NCBI RefSeq assembly: GCF_018130215.1
Contig: NZ_JAFCKQ010000025.1
Coordinates: 41,400-105,399, forward strand
From: Bradyrhizobium jicamae
GTDB taxonomy: Bacteria > Pseudomonadota > Alphaproteobacteria > Rhizobiales > Xanthobacteraceae
DNA length: 64,000 bases
Direction of reading: 5' to 3'
Shown here: in pieces, positions 53,516 through 62,900 of the stretch
How the letters are laid out: each line of letters opens with the position of its first letter
How positions within the stretch are numbered: the stretch's first letter is position 1
Program-made: the position numbers and the translations under genes
Notes under the pieces: generated by a model
What the model saw: the letters and a program-made list of their open reading frames with translations, nothing else
Database searches by the model: none
Told to the model about the DNA's origin: nothing

Positions 53516-53775
53516 TGCGCACAAATTCCGCCATTACGGGCGGGCCGCGGCGCCGCACCCTCGCGAAAAAATCTTGCGCACCCTCTTGCAACCCGAAGCT
53601 GCTTCGTCTATTAGCGCGCTCCTTCGCTTTGGACTCGGGTTCGGGCTCGTGAGATCCCGGCCGGCGCGTGCCGCGATGCGGTGTCGTGTTCCGCCAGAAC
53701 GAAGTGCAGGATCAAGCTCATGGCGAGCATCGGGAGAAGCCCGAAGGATCGGTTCGATTCCGGTATCTTGCTCAT

Positions 53776-53849
53776 CGAAGGATAGCTCAGTTGGTTAGAG
53801 CAGGTGAATGATAATCATCGGGTCGCGGGTTCGAATCCCGCTCCAGCGC
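53776..53849 (+). tRNA. tRNA-Ile(GAT)-like gene with mismatched acceptor stem, possibly a pseudogene
   Basis: D-arm GCTC/GAGC, anticodon stem GGTGA/TCATC around ATGATAA (anticodon GAT at 53810-53812), a five-base variable loop and T-arm GCGGG TTCGAAT CCCGC are all intact. The acceptor CGAAGGA / TCCAGCG has two non-pairs, and no CCA is encoded. The arms are too regular to be chance, but the acceptor suggests decay or divergence. The usual tRNA-Ile(GAT) of such bacteria lies in rRNA operons. Confidence 0.5.
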
Positions 53850-54183
53850 TCCGTTTCAGCCTGAACAGCTGATACCTCTGACGAGGACCGGACGCGCGCT
53901 TCAGTCGCAGTCCGGTCGTCTTGCCGCAAGGCTTTTCGTCCGAACATCGACACTGTGAGACCGGCTCTGCGCCGCGGTGGATACCGCTTGCGCTGATGCC
54001 GGGTGGCTCCGCTCGGCCGCGCGATATTTGTCGCGCGAACGCGCGCGTGCGCCCGTCATCAGGCGAGCTCAAGCCACGGCCCGCAGGCCTGACAGGAAGC
54101 CGCGTTCGCGTCCTCACGTCCTTTGCGAACTGAAACCCGCTCTTCGGTCCACGGGCCGGACGGCAAACAAAAGGAAGTGTGCC
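53850..54183. other. Spacer between the tRNA-like element and slipin
   Basis: No gene is seen. A perfect 8-base inverted repeat GACCGGAC / GTCCGGTC at 53886-53917 could be the 3' hairpin of the tRNA-like transcript. The rest should contain the slipin promoter. Confidence 0.45.
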
Positions 54184-55347
54184 ATGACTCTAGATAGGAC
54201 CTGGCATGTCCTGACGACCAACGTGACGGTGAAGGATGGCGAGCGCGCATTGCTCACGCGCAACGGCCGGCTCGAGCGCGTGCTCGTGCCCGGACGTTAC
54301 AGCCTGTTCGATCCCCTGCATTCGCTGAAGGCCGAGCTATTCAGCGTCGTGCGGAGCGAATTCCCCGCGGATCGCTACGCGGTGATCAAGGCCGCTCGGC
54401 CTGATCTCGCCGTTGAGCTGTTCGAGGCGGTCGAGACCGGGGCGAACGAGGTCGCAATCGTCAGCCTCGACGGCCGACCCGTTCAGCTGATGACGCCCTG
54501 GCAGGTGCGCGTCTACTGGAAGGTTGCGACCGCAGTCGGCGTCGAGCGCATCGACGTGGCTGAGGATCCCCGTGTGACGGCGCGGCATCTGGCGATGATC
54601 CAGCCCAACCGGGCCGGCGTCATCACCGAGGCCGTGGTCGAGAACCACGAGGCCGGCCTGCTCACGGTCGAAGGCAAGCTGGTCGAGCGGCTCGCGCCTG
54701 GCCGGCACGCGTTCTGGATCGCGGGCCGCAAGATCGAGGTGAAGCGCCTCGACCTGCGTCCTCAGGCGATCGAGGTCACTGCGCAGGAGATGCTGACCAG
54801 GGACCGCATCGCGCTGCGCGTGACGCTGACCGCGTTCCGCCGGATCGTCGATCCCGAGCGGGTCGTGGCCACGGTGCCCGACGTGGATGCGTGGCTGTAC
54901 CGCCTGGTGCAGTTCGCGATCCGCGAGGCGGTCGCCGGGCGCACGCTCGACGAGGTGCTGTCGGCCAAGGCGGCGCTGGATGCGGAGCTTCGGCAGTATG
55001 TCCGCGACCGCGTCGTGGACTCCGGTGTCGAGGTCACTGAGCTCGGCGTGAAGGACGTGATCCTGCCCGGCGAGATCCGCGAGCTCGTCAACAAGGTGGT
55101 GGAGGCGGAGCGGGTGGCGAAGGCTAACCTGATCCGCCGCCAGGAGGAGACCGCGGCGACGCGTTCGCTCCTGAACACCGCCAGGCTGATGGAGGAGAAC
55201 CCTCTGCTGCTGCGGCTCAAGGAGCTGGAGTCACTCGAGCGCCTGGTCGAGAAGGTTGGCCGCATCGACCTGCATGCGGGCGACGGGCAGGGCCTCGATG
55301 CCTTGCTCACCGGACTGGTCCGCCTGAAGGCGCCCGAGAGCGCATGA
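54184..55347 (+). CDS. Slipin (stomatin/prohibitin-like SPFH protein)
   Basis: From ATG 54184 the product has 387 residues. The SPFH/band 7 domain (about 170-330) has RLDLRPQAIEVTAQEMLTRD, LRVTLTAFRRIVDPERVV and the conserved GVEVTELGVKDVILPGEIRELV near the end. A charged coiled coil follows (VVEAERVAKANLIRRQEETAATRSLL). The N-terminal part is an extra beta-rich region seen in long bacterial slipins. It scaffolds membrane microdomains in related systems; no NfeD protease partner is adjacent. A fragment of a second copy occurs at 59588. A strong terminator follows. Confidence 0.87.
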   Translation: MTLDRTWHVLTTNVTVKDGERALLTRNGRLERVLVPGRYSLFDPLHSLKAELFSVVRSEFPADRYAVIKAARPDLAVELFEAVETGANEVAIVSLDGRPVQLMTPWQVRVYWKVATAVGVERIDVAEDPRVTARHLAMIQPNRAGVITEAVVENHEAGLLTVEGKLVERLAPGRHAFWIAGRKIEVKRLDLRPQAIEVTAQEMLTRDRIALRVTLTAFRRIVDPERVVATVPDVDAWLYRLVQFAIREAVAGRTLDEVLSAKAALDAELRQYVRDRVVDSGVEVTELGVKDVILPGEIRELVNKVVEAERVAKANLIRRQEETAATRSLLNTARLMEENPLLLRLKELESLERLVEKVGRIDLHAGDGQGLDALLTGLVRLKAPESA

Positions 55348-55352
55348 AACAA

Positions 55353-55378
55353 GAAGGGCCGCCCACGGGCGGCCCTTC
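55353..55378 (+). terminator. Terminator hairpin after slipin
   Basis: GAAGGGCCGCCC / GGGCGGCCCTTC is a perfect 12-base stem with an AC loop, 6 bases after the stop. The T-run is weak. Confidence 0.7.
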
Positions 55379-55395
55379 GTCACGCTTTGCGGCTT

Positions 55396-55469
55396 GAGCA
55401 TGAACTGCGCGCGATCGTTTCGCGCGTGTCGCGAGGGAAAACGCTTCGTGCTTTTTCGGATAATGCCTC
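55396..55469. repeat. Palindromic repeat, CATGATCCGGAAA family (copy 4, reversed and diverged)
   Basis: On the minus strand it reads GGCATTATCCGAAAAAGCAC, then GAAGCGTTTTCCCTCGCGACACGCG and ends TTCATGCTC, matching the copy at 33475. It abuts the stop codon of the GYD gene. Confidence 0.7.
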
Positions 55470-55782
55470 AGACGGTGCCGAACATCTCGATGCCCGAGAC
55501 CAGCGTTGCCTTCACGGCTCCGAGCTTTTCGATTTCCTCGGCAATGGCGATGGTGGCGGCGGCACTGACGCCGGTGATCACGCTGACATAGTCAACTTCC
55601 GACCCGCGGGTCGAGAAGAGCCTGCATTGACCGCCCGCTTTTTTAACAATCTTGGTGACGTCATTTGCGCCGCGCTTCCATGCCGCCACACTTTGCGACC
55701 GGCCTTTTTCGGTGCGGGTGATGAGGTAGAAATACGTCATCTCATCCTTCGGCGCCTTCGCGCCCTTCTGAAGCCGAAACAT
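55468..55782 (-). CDS. GYD domain-containing protein
   Basis: ATG 55782 follows GGAGGAACCAATA, a strong ribosome-binding site, and gives 104 residues. After a short head come MTYFYLITRTEKGRSQSVAAWK and YVSVITGVSAAATIAIAEEI, a ferredoxin-like fold typical of GYD (PF08734) proteins. Function is unknown. It is the only small gene between slipin and the cyclase and reads alone. Confidence 0.72.
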   Translation of the reverse strand: MFRLQKGAKAPKDEMTYFYLITRTEKGRSQSVAAWKRGANDVTKIVKKAGGQCRLFSTRGSEVDYVSVITGVSAAATIAIAEEIEKLGAVKATLVSGIEMFGTV

Positions 55783-55947
55783 TATTGGTTCCTCCAGTAT
55801 GATTTTGTTCGCGAGACGGACCGATACAATCGAACCAGATGCGGAGCCTGTCAATATTGGTTGAATTGATGCTGTGCCACAATTTGGACCGACGTTCGCA
55901 TCGGGCAGACCGTCGGGAATTTCGTCCAGCTCCGGCCATCGGGATGA

Positions 55948-58900
55948 TTACGACGCGCGGCCTTCGAGCAACGCGCGAGCGTCCCGGAGATCAGGTGAGT
56001 CGAGCCCTTCGGTGAACCACGCATAGATCGTGGCGAGCAGGTCCTCGGCTTCGGCCTGCCGGTTTTGCCTGCGCAGCAGGCGCGTGAGGCCGGCCGCCGC
56101 GCGCAGCTCGAACGGCTTCGCGGCCTGCAGGCGGGCGACTTCGATCGCATGACGATAGCTTTGCTCGGAGGCGGCCTGATCGCCGATGGCGTCGAGCAGA
56201 CTGCCCCGCAGCCGATGCAGTTCGGCCTCGCCGAACCGTTCGTCCGTTGCCTGCATGATCTGTTCTGCTTCGGCAAGGCAACTCAGCCCGTCGGCGGGCC
56301 TCTCGAGTGCTGCATAGGTGCCGGCGCGCATCATCAGAAGGTCCGGCGTGCCGGTCACGGCTCCGGTCGTCTGGATCGTCTTGGCGGCCTGCTCGATCAG
56401 CGACAGTCCTTGCAGCGGTTGTCCGGCGAGGGTCAACGACACCGCCCGATACCCCATTGCCCATCCCCGGTGCAGCGGAAAGCCGCGCTCGGTCGAGAGG
56501 GCGAGCAACTCCTCTTCATGCTGCCGCAGGTCCGGCGAGTCGATGAAGCGCTCGACCGGGCGAGCCGTGAGCAACACGTCGGCGAGCGTCTGGGGATGAT
56601 TGAGCCGGCGAGCCTCCGCCAATGCCTCGTCCAGCCGTGTCCGCGCCTGGTCCATGTAGCCGAGCGTGGCGAGCGTCCAGGCAAGGTACGTGAGCGTCAT
56701 CGCGTAGGGGTCAGACCACGATACCCAGCTGCGATGCGCGGGGTCGGCCAGGCCTTGGCAGCGTTCCAGCAATTCGCGGGCAATGCCGAATTCGCCCAGG
56801 AAGAGGCGGGTGCGCCCGTTGGCCCAGCGGCCGACCAGCTGGGCCGAGATATCGTTGCGTGCCTCGCCGACCCGCTCAAGCTCCTCCGCGAGCTCGAGCG
56901 CGCGCCGATGTTCGCCGCGCACCCGGTGGAACGTCGACTGGCCGAGGATCACCGGCCAGAGGTACCGCGGCTGGTCGAGTTGCTCGGCGAGGATTCGTGC
57001 GCGACCCAGCGTCTCGCCGACTTCGGGCGCCGAGTAGCCCTTCATGGCCATCTGCGCCAATCCCAACGCCAGCTGCAGGTCGAGTTCCTGCTTCTGGCGT
57101 GCAGCACCATCCCGCACGCTGCCCAACGCGTCGAGCCCTTTTCGCAGCTGGGCGGTGGCTTCGATCATGGCCGCTCGGGCAAGCGCTTGCTGGCCGGCCT
57201 TGAGCCAATAGGCGGCCGCCTTCTCGGCCTGTGCGGCCTCCGCGCAGTGCCGGGCGAGCAACGCAGGCTGCGTGGCGACGATCTCCGGGAACTGCGCCTC
57301 GAGAGCCGCTGCGATGCTGCCATGGACCCGCTGACGAACGCCGCGGAGCATCGTGCCGTAAGCCGTATCCTGCACCAGGGCATGCTTGAACGTATACTCG
57401 GCGTCCGGCGGCACGCCGCGCCGGAAGATCAACTCGGCGCTCTCGAGTTGCTGCAACGTCTCGTCCAGCACGTCCGGCGCCAGGCCGGCAACCGCGCTGA
57501 TGAGTTCGTAGGAGAACTGCCGTCCGATCGCGGCGGCGATCTGTGCCACATTGCTCGTGCTGGCGAAGCGATCGAGCCGAGCCAGCAGCGATTCCTGGAG
57601 CGAGGTGGGAATGGCGAGCTGGGTCACCGGCGCGGTCGCGACGTAGCGGTCATCCTGCTCGACCAGTGCGCCGCTTTCCACCACGGCCTTGGTCAGCTCT
57701 TCGACGAACAGCGGTACGCCGTCGGTTCGCTCGGTGATCTGGTCGGCGATCTCCTGGGGCAGGTTCTTGCGTGCGGTCAGATGCGCGATCATCTCGCTGC
57801 AGTGCCGCCGCTGCAGGCGATCGAGACCGACCGTGGTCACCTGGGGGCGAGCCGACCAGGTCGGAATGAAATCGGGGCGGAACGTGGCGATTGCCAGCAG
57901 CGGCAGGGCCGGAGCGCGATCCATGATCTGCTCGAACAGTTCGAGCGACGTCGGATCGGCCCAATGGATGTCCTCCATCAGCAGCAGCACCGGTCGGTGC
58001 ATCGCAAGGCCTTCGACCTGCGCGATCAGCGTCTGCAGCGTCCGCTCCTTGCGCTTTTGCGGCGTGAGATCGAGCGTCGGATAGCGTCCGGTGTTGGGAA
58101 TGGACAGCAGGCCGGCGAGCAGCGACATGGCCTCGCCGCGGTTGCCGTATTCAAGCGCCAGCGTTGCCTCCAGCTTGACGAGGCGCTGCTCGTCCCTGTC
58201 GTCGCGTCGAAAGCCCGCCGTCCGTTCAAGTTGCGTGATGAACGGATAGAGCGCCGTGTGCTGGTGGTAGGGTGAACAGAACTGACGCACCGGCGTGTGC
58301 AATTGATGGCCCAGCTGCTCCAGAACGGTCCGTGCGATTCGCGATTTGCCAATGCCGGCTTCACCTGACAGCAGCACCACCGAGCCGTGTCCGCGTTGCA
58401 CCTCGCGCCAGCGGCGCATCAGCAGGTCGAGTTCGTCATAGCGGTTGACCAGCGGCATCGTGCTGGCGCGCAGCGCCTCGAAGCGGCTTTCGGTGGCGCT
58501 TTCGCCGAGTACGCACGATGCCTCGACGGGCTCGTCGAAGCCTTTCAACGTGAGGGTCCCGAGGTCGCGATATTCGAACAGGCCGCCGGTCAGGCGCCGC
58601 GTGCTTGCGGAAATCACCACCGTGCCCGGCTCGGCCAGGGTCTGCAGCCGGGCGGCAAGGTTGGGGGTCTCGCCGATGACCGCTTGTTCCTCCGCGAGGC
58701 CGGCCTTAAGCAGGTCGCCGACGACGACAAGGCCGGTCGCAATGCCCACGCGGACCTGCAACGCAGCATCTGCGGGCGTCACGAGTCTCGGCACGGCTTC
58801 AACGAGCGCCAGGCCGGCCCTGACGGCGCGTTCGGCCTCATGCTCGTGGGCTTGGGGATAGCCGAAATAGGCCAGGACGCCATCACCCATGTAGCGGGCA

Positions 58901-59289
58901 ATGAAACCGCTGGCGTTGACGATAATGTCGGTGCAGCAACGCTGGTAGGCGGTGATGACCTCGCGCAGGTCTTCGGGATCAAGCCGCGTGGAAAGGGCGG
59001 TCGATCCGACGAGGTCGCAGAACATGATCGTCAACTGGCGTCGTTCGGCCGTATCATGCCTGCGAGCTGACGCGGCCGGCTGCGCCGTGGCCGGCGCGGC
59101 GCTCGCCTCAGGGGTCTGAAGCTTCGCAACAGCGCGCAGAAACTTGCGGCGATGCCCGAGCAGCATGCCGAGCTTTTCCAGATCCCCGTCCGTCAGATCC
59201 GGAACGACGCCGAGATCGACCGCGTTCTCGCGAAAGATCTGCGCGTACCGCTCCAGGCCGATGCTTTGAAGCCAGCTCTCGATTTCCAA
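55948..59289 (-). CDS. SAM-adenylate cyclase-AAA ATPase-TPR giant signalling protein (copy A)
   Basis: The 1113-residue protein has four parts. A SAM-like domain comes first (about 1-58, WLQSIGLERYAQIFRENAVDL). A class III cyclase domain follows (about 85-260) with LTIMFCDLVGSTALSTRLD, YMGDGVLAYFGYP and GETPNLAARLQTLAEP. An AAA/STAND-type ATPase (about 285-560) has VVLLSGEAGIGKSRI and PVLLLMEDIHWADPTSLEL. The rest is helical TPR-like repeat. The layout suggests nucleotide-gated cAMP synthesis with protein sensing by the repeats. It is divergent from a paralogue of the same architecture at 59978. No membrane helix is seen. Confidence 0.87.
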   Translation of the reverse strand: MEIESWLQSIGLERYAQIFRENAVDLGVVPDLTDGDLEKLGMLLGHRRKFLRAVAKLQTPEASAAPATAQPAASARRHDTAERRQLTIMFCDLVGSTALSTRLDPEDLREVITAYQRCCTDIIVNASGFIARYMGDGVLAYFGYPQAHEHEAERAVRAGLALVEAVPRLVTPADAALQVRVGIATGLVVVGDLLKAGLAEEQAVIGETPNLAARLQTLAEPGTVVISASTRRLTGGLFEYRDLGTLTLKGFDEPVEASCVLGESATESRFEALRASTMPLVNRYDELDLLMRRWREVQRGHGSVVLLSGEAGIGKSRIARTVLEQLGHQLHTPVRQFCSPYHQHTALYPFITQLERTAGFRRDDRDEQRLVKLEATLALEYGNRGEAMSLLAGLLSIPNTGRYPTLDLTPQKRKERTLQTLIAQVEGLAMHRPVLLLMEDIHWADPTSLELFEQIMDRAPALPLLAIATFRPDFIPTWSARPQVTTVGLDRLQRRHCSEMIAHLTARKNLPQEIADQITERTDGVPLFVEELTKAVVESGALVEQDDRYVATAPVTQLAIPTSLQESLLARLDRFASTSNVAQIAAAIGRQFSYELISAVAGLAPDVLDETLQQLESAELIFRRGVPPDAEYTFKHALVQDTAYGTMLRGVRQRVHGSIAAALEAQFPEIVATQPALLARHCAEAAQAEKAAAYWLKAGQQALARAAMIEATAQLRKGLDALGSVRDGAARQKQELDLQLALGLAQMAMKGYSAPEVGETLGRARILAEQLDQPRYLWPVILGQSTFHRVRGEHRRALELAEELERVGEARNDISAQLVGRWANGRTRLFLGEFGIARELLERCQGLADPAHRSWVSWSDPYAMTLTYLAWTLATLGYMDQARTRLDEALAEARRLNHPQTLADVLLTARPVERFIDSPDLRQHEEELLALSTERGFPLHRGWAMGYRAVSLTLAGQPLQGLSLIEQAAKTIQTTGAVTGTPDLLMMRAGTYAALERPADGLSCLAEAEQIMQATDERFGEAELHRLRGSLLDAIGDQAASEQSYRHAIEVARLQAAKPFELRAAAGLTRLLRRQNRQAEAEDLLATIYAWFTEGLDSPDLRDARALLEGRAS

Positions 59290-59507
59290 CGCGGGGCCTC
59301 TTCGCGGTTGCGGCTTGCGGTTTGTGACGAATTCCGGGGCCGGATTTCGCTTCGAAGGTACTCAGAATTCACGCCGACATGGCGGCAGGAACGAGGGCAT
59401 TCCGAAGTCCGTTGTAGATTTGCCGTCGCCATCAGTCAAAACGCATCTCGGCCGGCGGGCACGGCACAACCGTCGATCGCGGTACCTCGGGACCACGGCC
59501 CAAACAT

Positions 59508-59590
59508 AAACCCCGGCATTTCTGCCGGGGTCTTGCATTTGGTGGGGGCCTTGGGATGGGCCGGACCTTAGAAGTCCATGCTGCCCCATG
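59508..59590 (-). pseudogene. Copied groEL 3' end with its terminator
   Basis: The hairpin CCCCGGCA / TGCCGGGG (59511-59530) and the following GGCCGGACCTTAGAAGTCCATG match the groEL terminator and final codons at 63357-63440. On the minus strand the piece reads GSMDF then stop, like the GMGGMDF end of GroEL. Sequence beyond these codons is slipin-like, so only a scrap is left. Confidence 0.65.
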
Positions 59591-59810
59591 CCGCAGATCG
59601 AGGTGAGGCGCCTCGACCCGCGTCCCGAGGCGATCGAGGTTACGGCGCTGGAGATGCCGACCAAGGATCGCATCACGCTGCGCGTGACGCTGACCGCGTT
59701 CCGCCGGATCGTCGATCCCGAGCATGTGGTGGCCACGGCGCCCGACGTGGATGCGTGCCGTACCGCCTGGTGCGATTCGCGATCCGCGAGGCGGAGCCCG
59801 GCATCCTTGC
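59588..59810 (+). pseudogene. Slipin gene fragment with frameshift
   Basis: The frame gives IEVRRLDPRPEAIEVTALEM, then RITLRVTLTAFRRIVDPEHVV, nearly identical to the slipin at 54184 (its residues about 185-240). After PDVDA a small deletion shifts the frame; DNA similarity to slipin continues to about 59810 (CGATCCGCGAGGCG). No start region or C-terminus is present. Confidence 0.75.
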
Positions 59811-59977
59811 GAATGTTCGGTTGCAGGCCCGCCGTAGCGGGGCACCGCCAAGGCACAATGTGCATATCGTGAGACCGCGGGCTCTCGAAACAGAAGGTGC
59901 CACTCCGGACAGATTGCGGTATCGTTTGTTCGCCGTGGTCCGAAATTAGGCTAGCCGTCAACCCGTCGGTGGAGCCA

Positions 59978-62900
59978 ATGCAGCAGATTGCGGAATGGCT
60001 CGACAAGCTGGGGCTTGGGCAATACGCGCTGCGTTTTGCCGAGAACGGGATCGACATTGATGTTCTTCCTGAGCTGACGGATGAAGACTTCGACAGGCTC
60101 GGGGTTCTGCTCGGCCATCGCCGGAAAATGCTGCGCGCGATCGCCGATCTCAGCCAAGCCGAGCTGATTGCCGCGCCGGTTTCACCGCACGATGCCGAGC
60201 GGCGCCATCTCACCGTGATGTTCTGCGACCTGGTGGGCTCGACGGCCCTGTCGGCGCGTCTCGATCCTGAGGACATGTGGGAGGTGATCCGCGCCTACCG
60301 CGCGGCCTGTGCGCGGGTGATCGCGACATACGATGGCGTCGTTGCCAGATTTGTCGGCGATGGGATACTCGCTTATTTCGGCTATCCCCGTGCTCACGAG
60401 GATGACGCGGAGCGCGCGGTGCGCGCCGGCCTCGACGTCATCGCCGCAATCGGCAAGCTCGAGACCCGCGCCGACGAGGGAGCCGCGGTGCGGATCGCGA
60501 TCGCGACCGGGCTTGTCGTGGTCGGCGACCTCGTTTCCGGCGGCGCGTCGGAGGAGCAGGCGTCGGTCGGCGATGCGCCGAACATCGCCGCACGGCTGCA
60601 GGGCCTGGCGGAGCCCGGCGTGGTCGTTGTCGCTGCCTCGACACGCCGGCTACTCGGTAATCTGTTCACACTTCGCAACCTCGGCCGCCGCGAGGTCAAA
60701 GGCATCTCCGAGCCGATCGCGGTGTGGGCCGTCGAAGGCGAGCCTGCATCGGAGAGTCGTTTCGAGGCGGTGCGCACCGCGCGCTCGATCGGCTTCGTCG
60801 GCCGCAAGGCGGAAATCGAATTTGCGCTGTCGCGCCAGCAACTGGCGTGGCAGGGCCAGGGCCAGGCGGTGCTGATATCGGGCGAAGCGGGTATCGGCAA
60901 ATCGCGCATCGTGGCAATGCTCTCCGACAGCCTCGCGTCCGCGACACACCGCCGTGTGCGGTACCAATGCTCGCCCTATCACAGTAACAGCGCGCTGTAC
61001 CCTTTCGTCGCCCAGCTGGAGCGTGCCGCTGGGATCAGGTCGGAAGATGCGCCGGAGCAGAAGCTGGACAAGCTCGAAGCCATGCTGGCACTCGGCACGC
61101 AGCAGGTTCCCACCGTGACACCGCTGATCGCGGCGCTGTTGTCGATCCCAACCGGCGACCGCTATCCGCCGCTCGGCCTGAGCCCGGCACAGCAGCGGCG
61201 GCAGACATTCGCAGCGCTGCTCGATCAACTCGAGGGTCTCGCCCGGCAACAATCGGTGCTTGTCGTCTGCGAAGACATGCATTGGGCCGACGCCACGTCG
61301 CTCGAACTGCTCGACCTCGCGGTCGACCGGATCAGGGGACTGCCGATCCTCATGCTCATGACGTTCAGGCCAGAGTTCGAGCCGCCGTGGGCGGGGCTCG
61401 CCAATGTCAGCCTGCTGCGGCTCGATCGGCTTGACCGGCAGGACACGCGCGCGTTGATCGAACAGGTGACCGTCGGTCGATTGCTCCCAGGCGAAATGGT
61501 GACGCAGATCATCGAGCGGACGGATGGCATCCCGCTGTTCGTCGAGGAACTGACCAAGATGGTCATGGAGTCGGGGCTTCTCGTCGAGAATGCCGGGCGC
61601 TATCGCCTCGACAATCATATGCCGCCGCTTGCGATTCCGGCGACGCTGCACGACTCGCTGATGGCGCGGCTTGACCGGCTGGCGCCGGTCAAGGAGGTGG
61701 CGCAGATCGGTGCAGCGATAGGCCGTGATTTCTCATATGCGCTGCTGCGCAGCGTGGCCGGGCGCGATGATCTGACGCTTGCCGCGGCGCTTGCCCAGCT
61801 CGAACAGGCCGAGTTGTTGTTGCGCCGGGGCACGCCGCCGGATGCAAGCTACAGTTTCAAGCACGCGTTGGTCCAGGAAGCGGCTTACGAAAGCTTGCTC
61901 AAGAGCCGCCGGCAATTGCTCCACAAGCTTATCGGCGACGCGCTGCGCGACAAGTTTGCAGAGATCGCCGAGATCGAGCCGGAAGTCGTTGCCTACCATT
62001 TCACCGAGGCAGGGCTCGGCGAGACGGCGTTGGCGTGGTGGCGCAAGGCGGGTCAGCAAGCGCTGAAGCGCTCGGCCTATTGCGAGGCGATCGCACATCT
62101 CGGCAAGGCGGTCGCCATCGCCGATGAACTGCCCCACGAGCCGGCTCGGATGATCGGCCGGCTCCATCTGCAAATCGCCTATGGTCGCGCGCTGCGGGGC
62201 AGTCTTGGTCACAGCGCCCCAGAGACGGTATCTGCCTGGACGCGCGCCCGGCGGTTCGCCGCTGACATCGATGATCCAATCGAATTGGCGCCAATCCAGT
62301 CGGGCCTCTTCAACGCCTGCTTGACCCATGGCGAGCTCGCGCCGATGCGGGAGCTGGCGGAGGCGATCATGAGCGCGGCGGAACGGCATCCGGAATCGCC
62401 GGTCGCGACCATCGTCGCGCGCTGGACCAGCGGGGTGACCTGCTGGTTCGCGGGCGATTACCTGAACGCTTGTATCCATCTCGAGCAGGCATTCGCGGCC
62501 TATACCACCGAGCGGGATCCGGCGACCTTCAAGGCCTCGACGCTCGACCTGCCGTTCGTCATCATGAGATTTCTGGCCCTGGTGCTTTGGCCGCGTGGCG
62601 AGATTGATCGGGCCCGTCAGCTCGCGGACGCAGCGGTGAGCATCGCCGGGGAACAGCGCGCGCTCGCACGTGCCAATGCGCTGGTTCACAAGGCCGTTTT
62701 CGACGGGCTTTGCGGCAGCAGGTTGCGGCAGACCGAGACGATCCTTGCCCTTGGCCTGGCGCAGGACCACACGATGCCGCTCTATGTCGCCGCCGGCACC
62801 TATCTCAATGGTCTGGCGAAGTGGCGCGCCGGCGACCGAGCGGCAGGTTTCGCGGAGATGCAGCGTGGCTGGACGTTGCTTCACGAGAACGACTGCTACC

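Larger units (their letters stand above)
59290..59977. other. Spacer between the two cyclases, holding a mosaic of gene fragments
   Basis: It contains the presumed promoters of both giant cyclases at its ends. In the middle lie a copied groEL terminator and last codons and a decayed slipin piece, listed separately. 59290-59500 shows nothing else recognisable. Confidence 0.6.

Noticed and set aside
53977..54183. In-frame extension upstream of slipin
   Set aside because: It has Arg/Ala-rich shadow composition and lies in the promoter region. ATG 54184 follows an AAGGAAG-like ribosome-binding site.
59897..59977. A 27-codon extension of cyclase B
   Set aside because: The SAM-like domain starts right at MQQIAEWL, as in copy A, and the extension has no conserved features.
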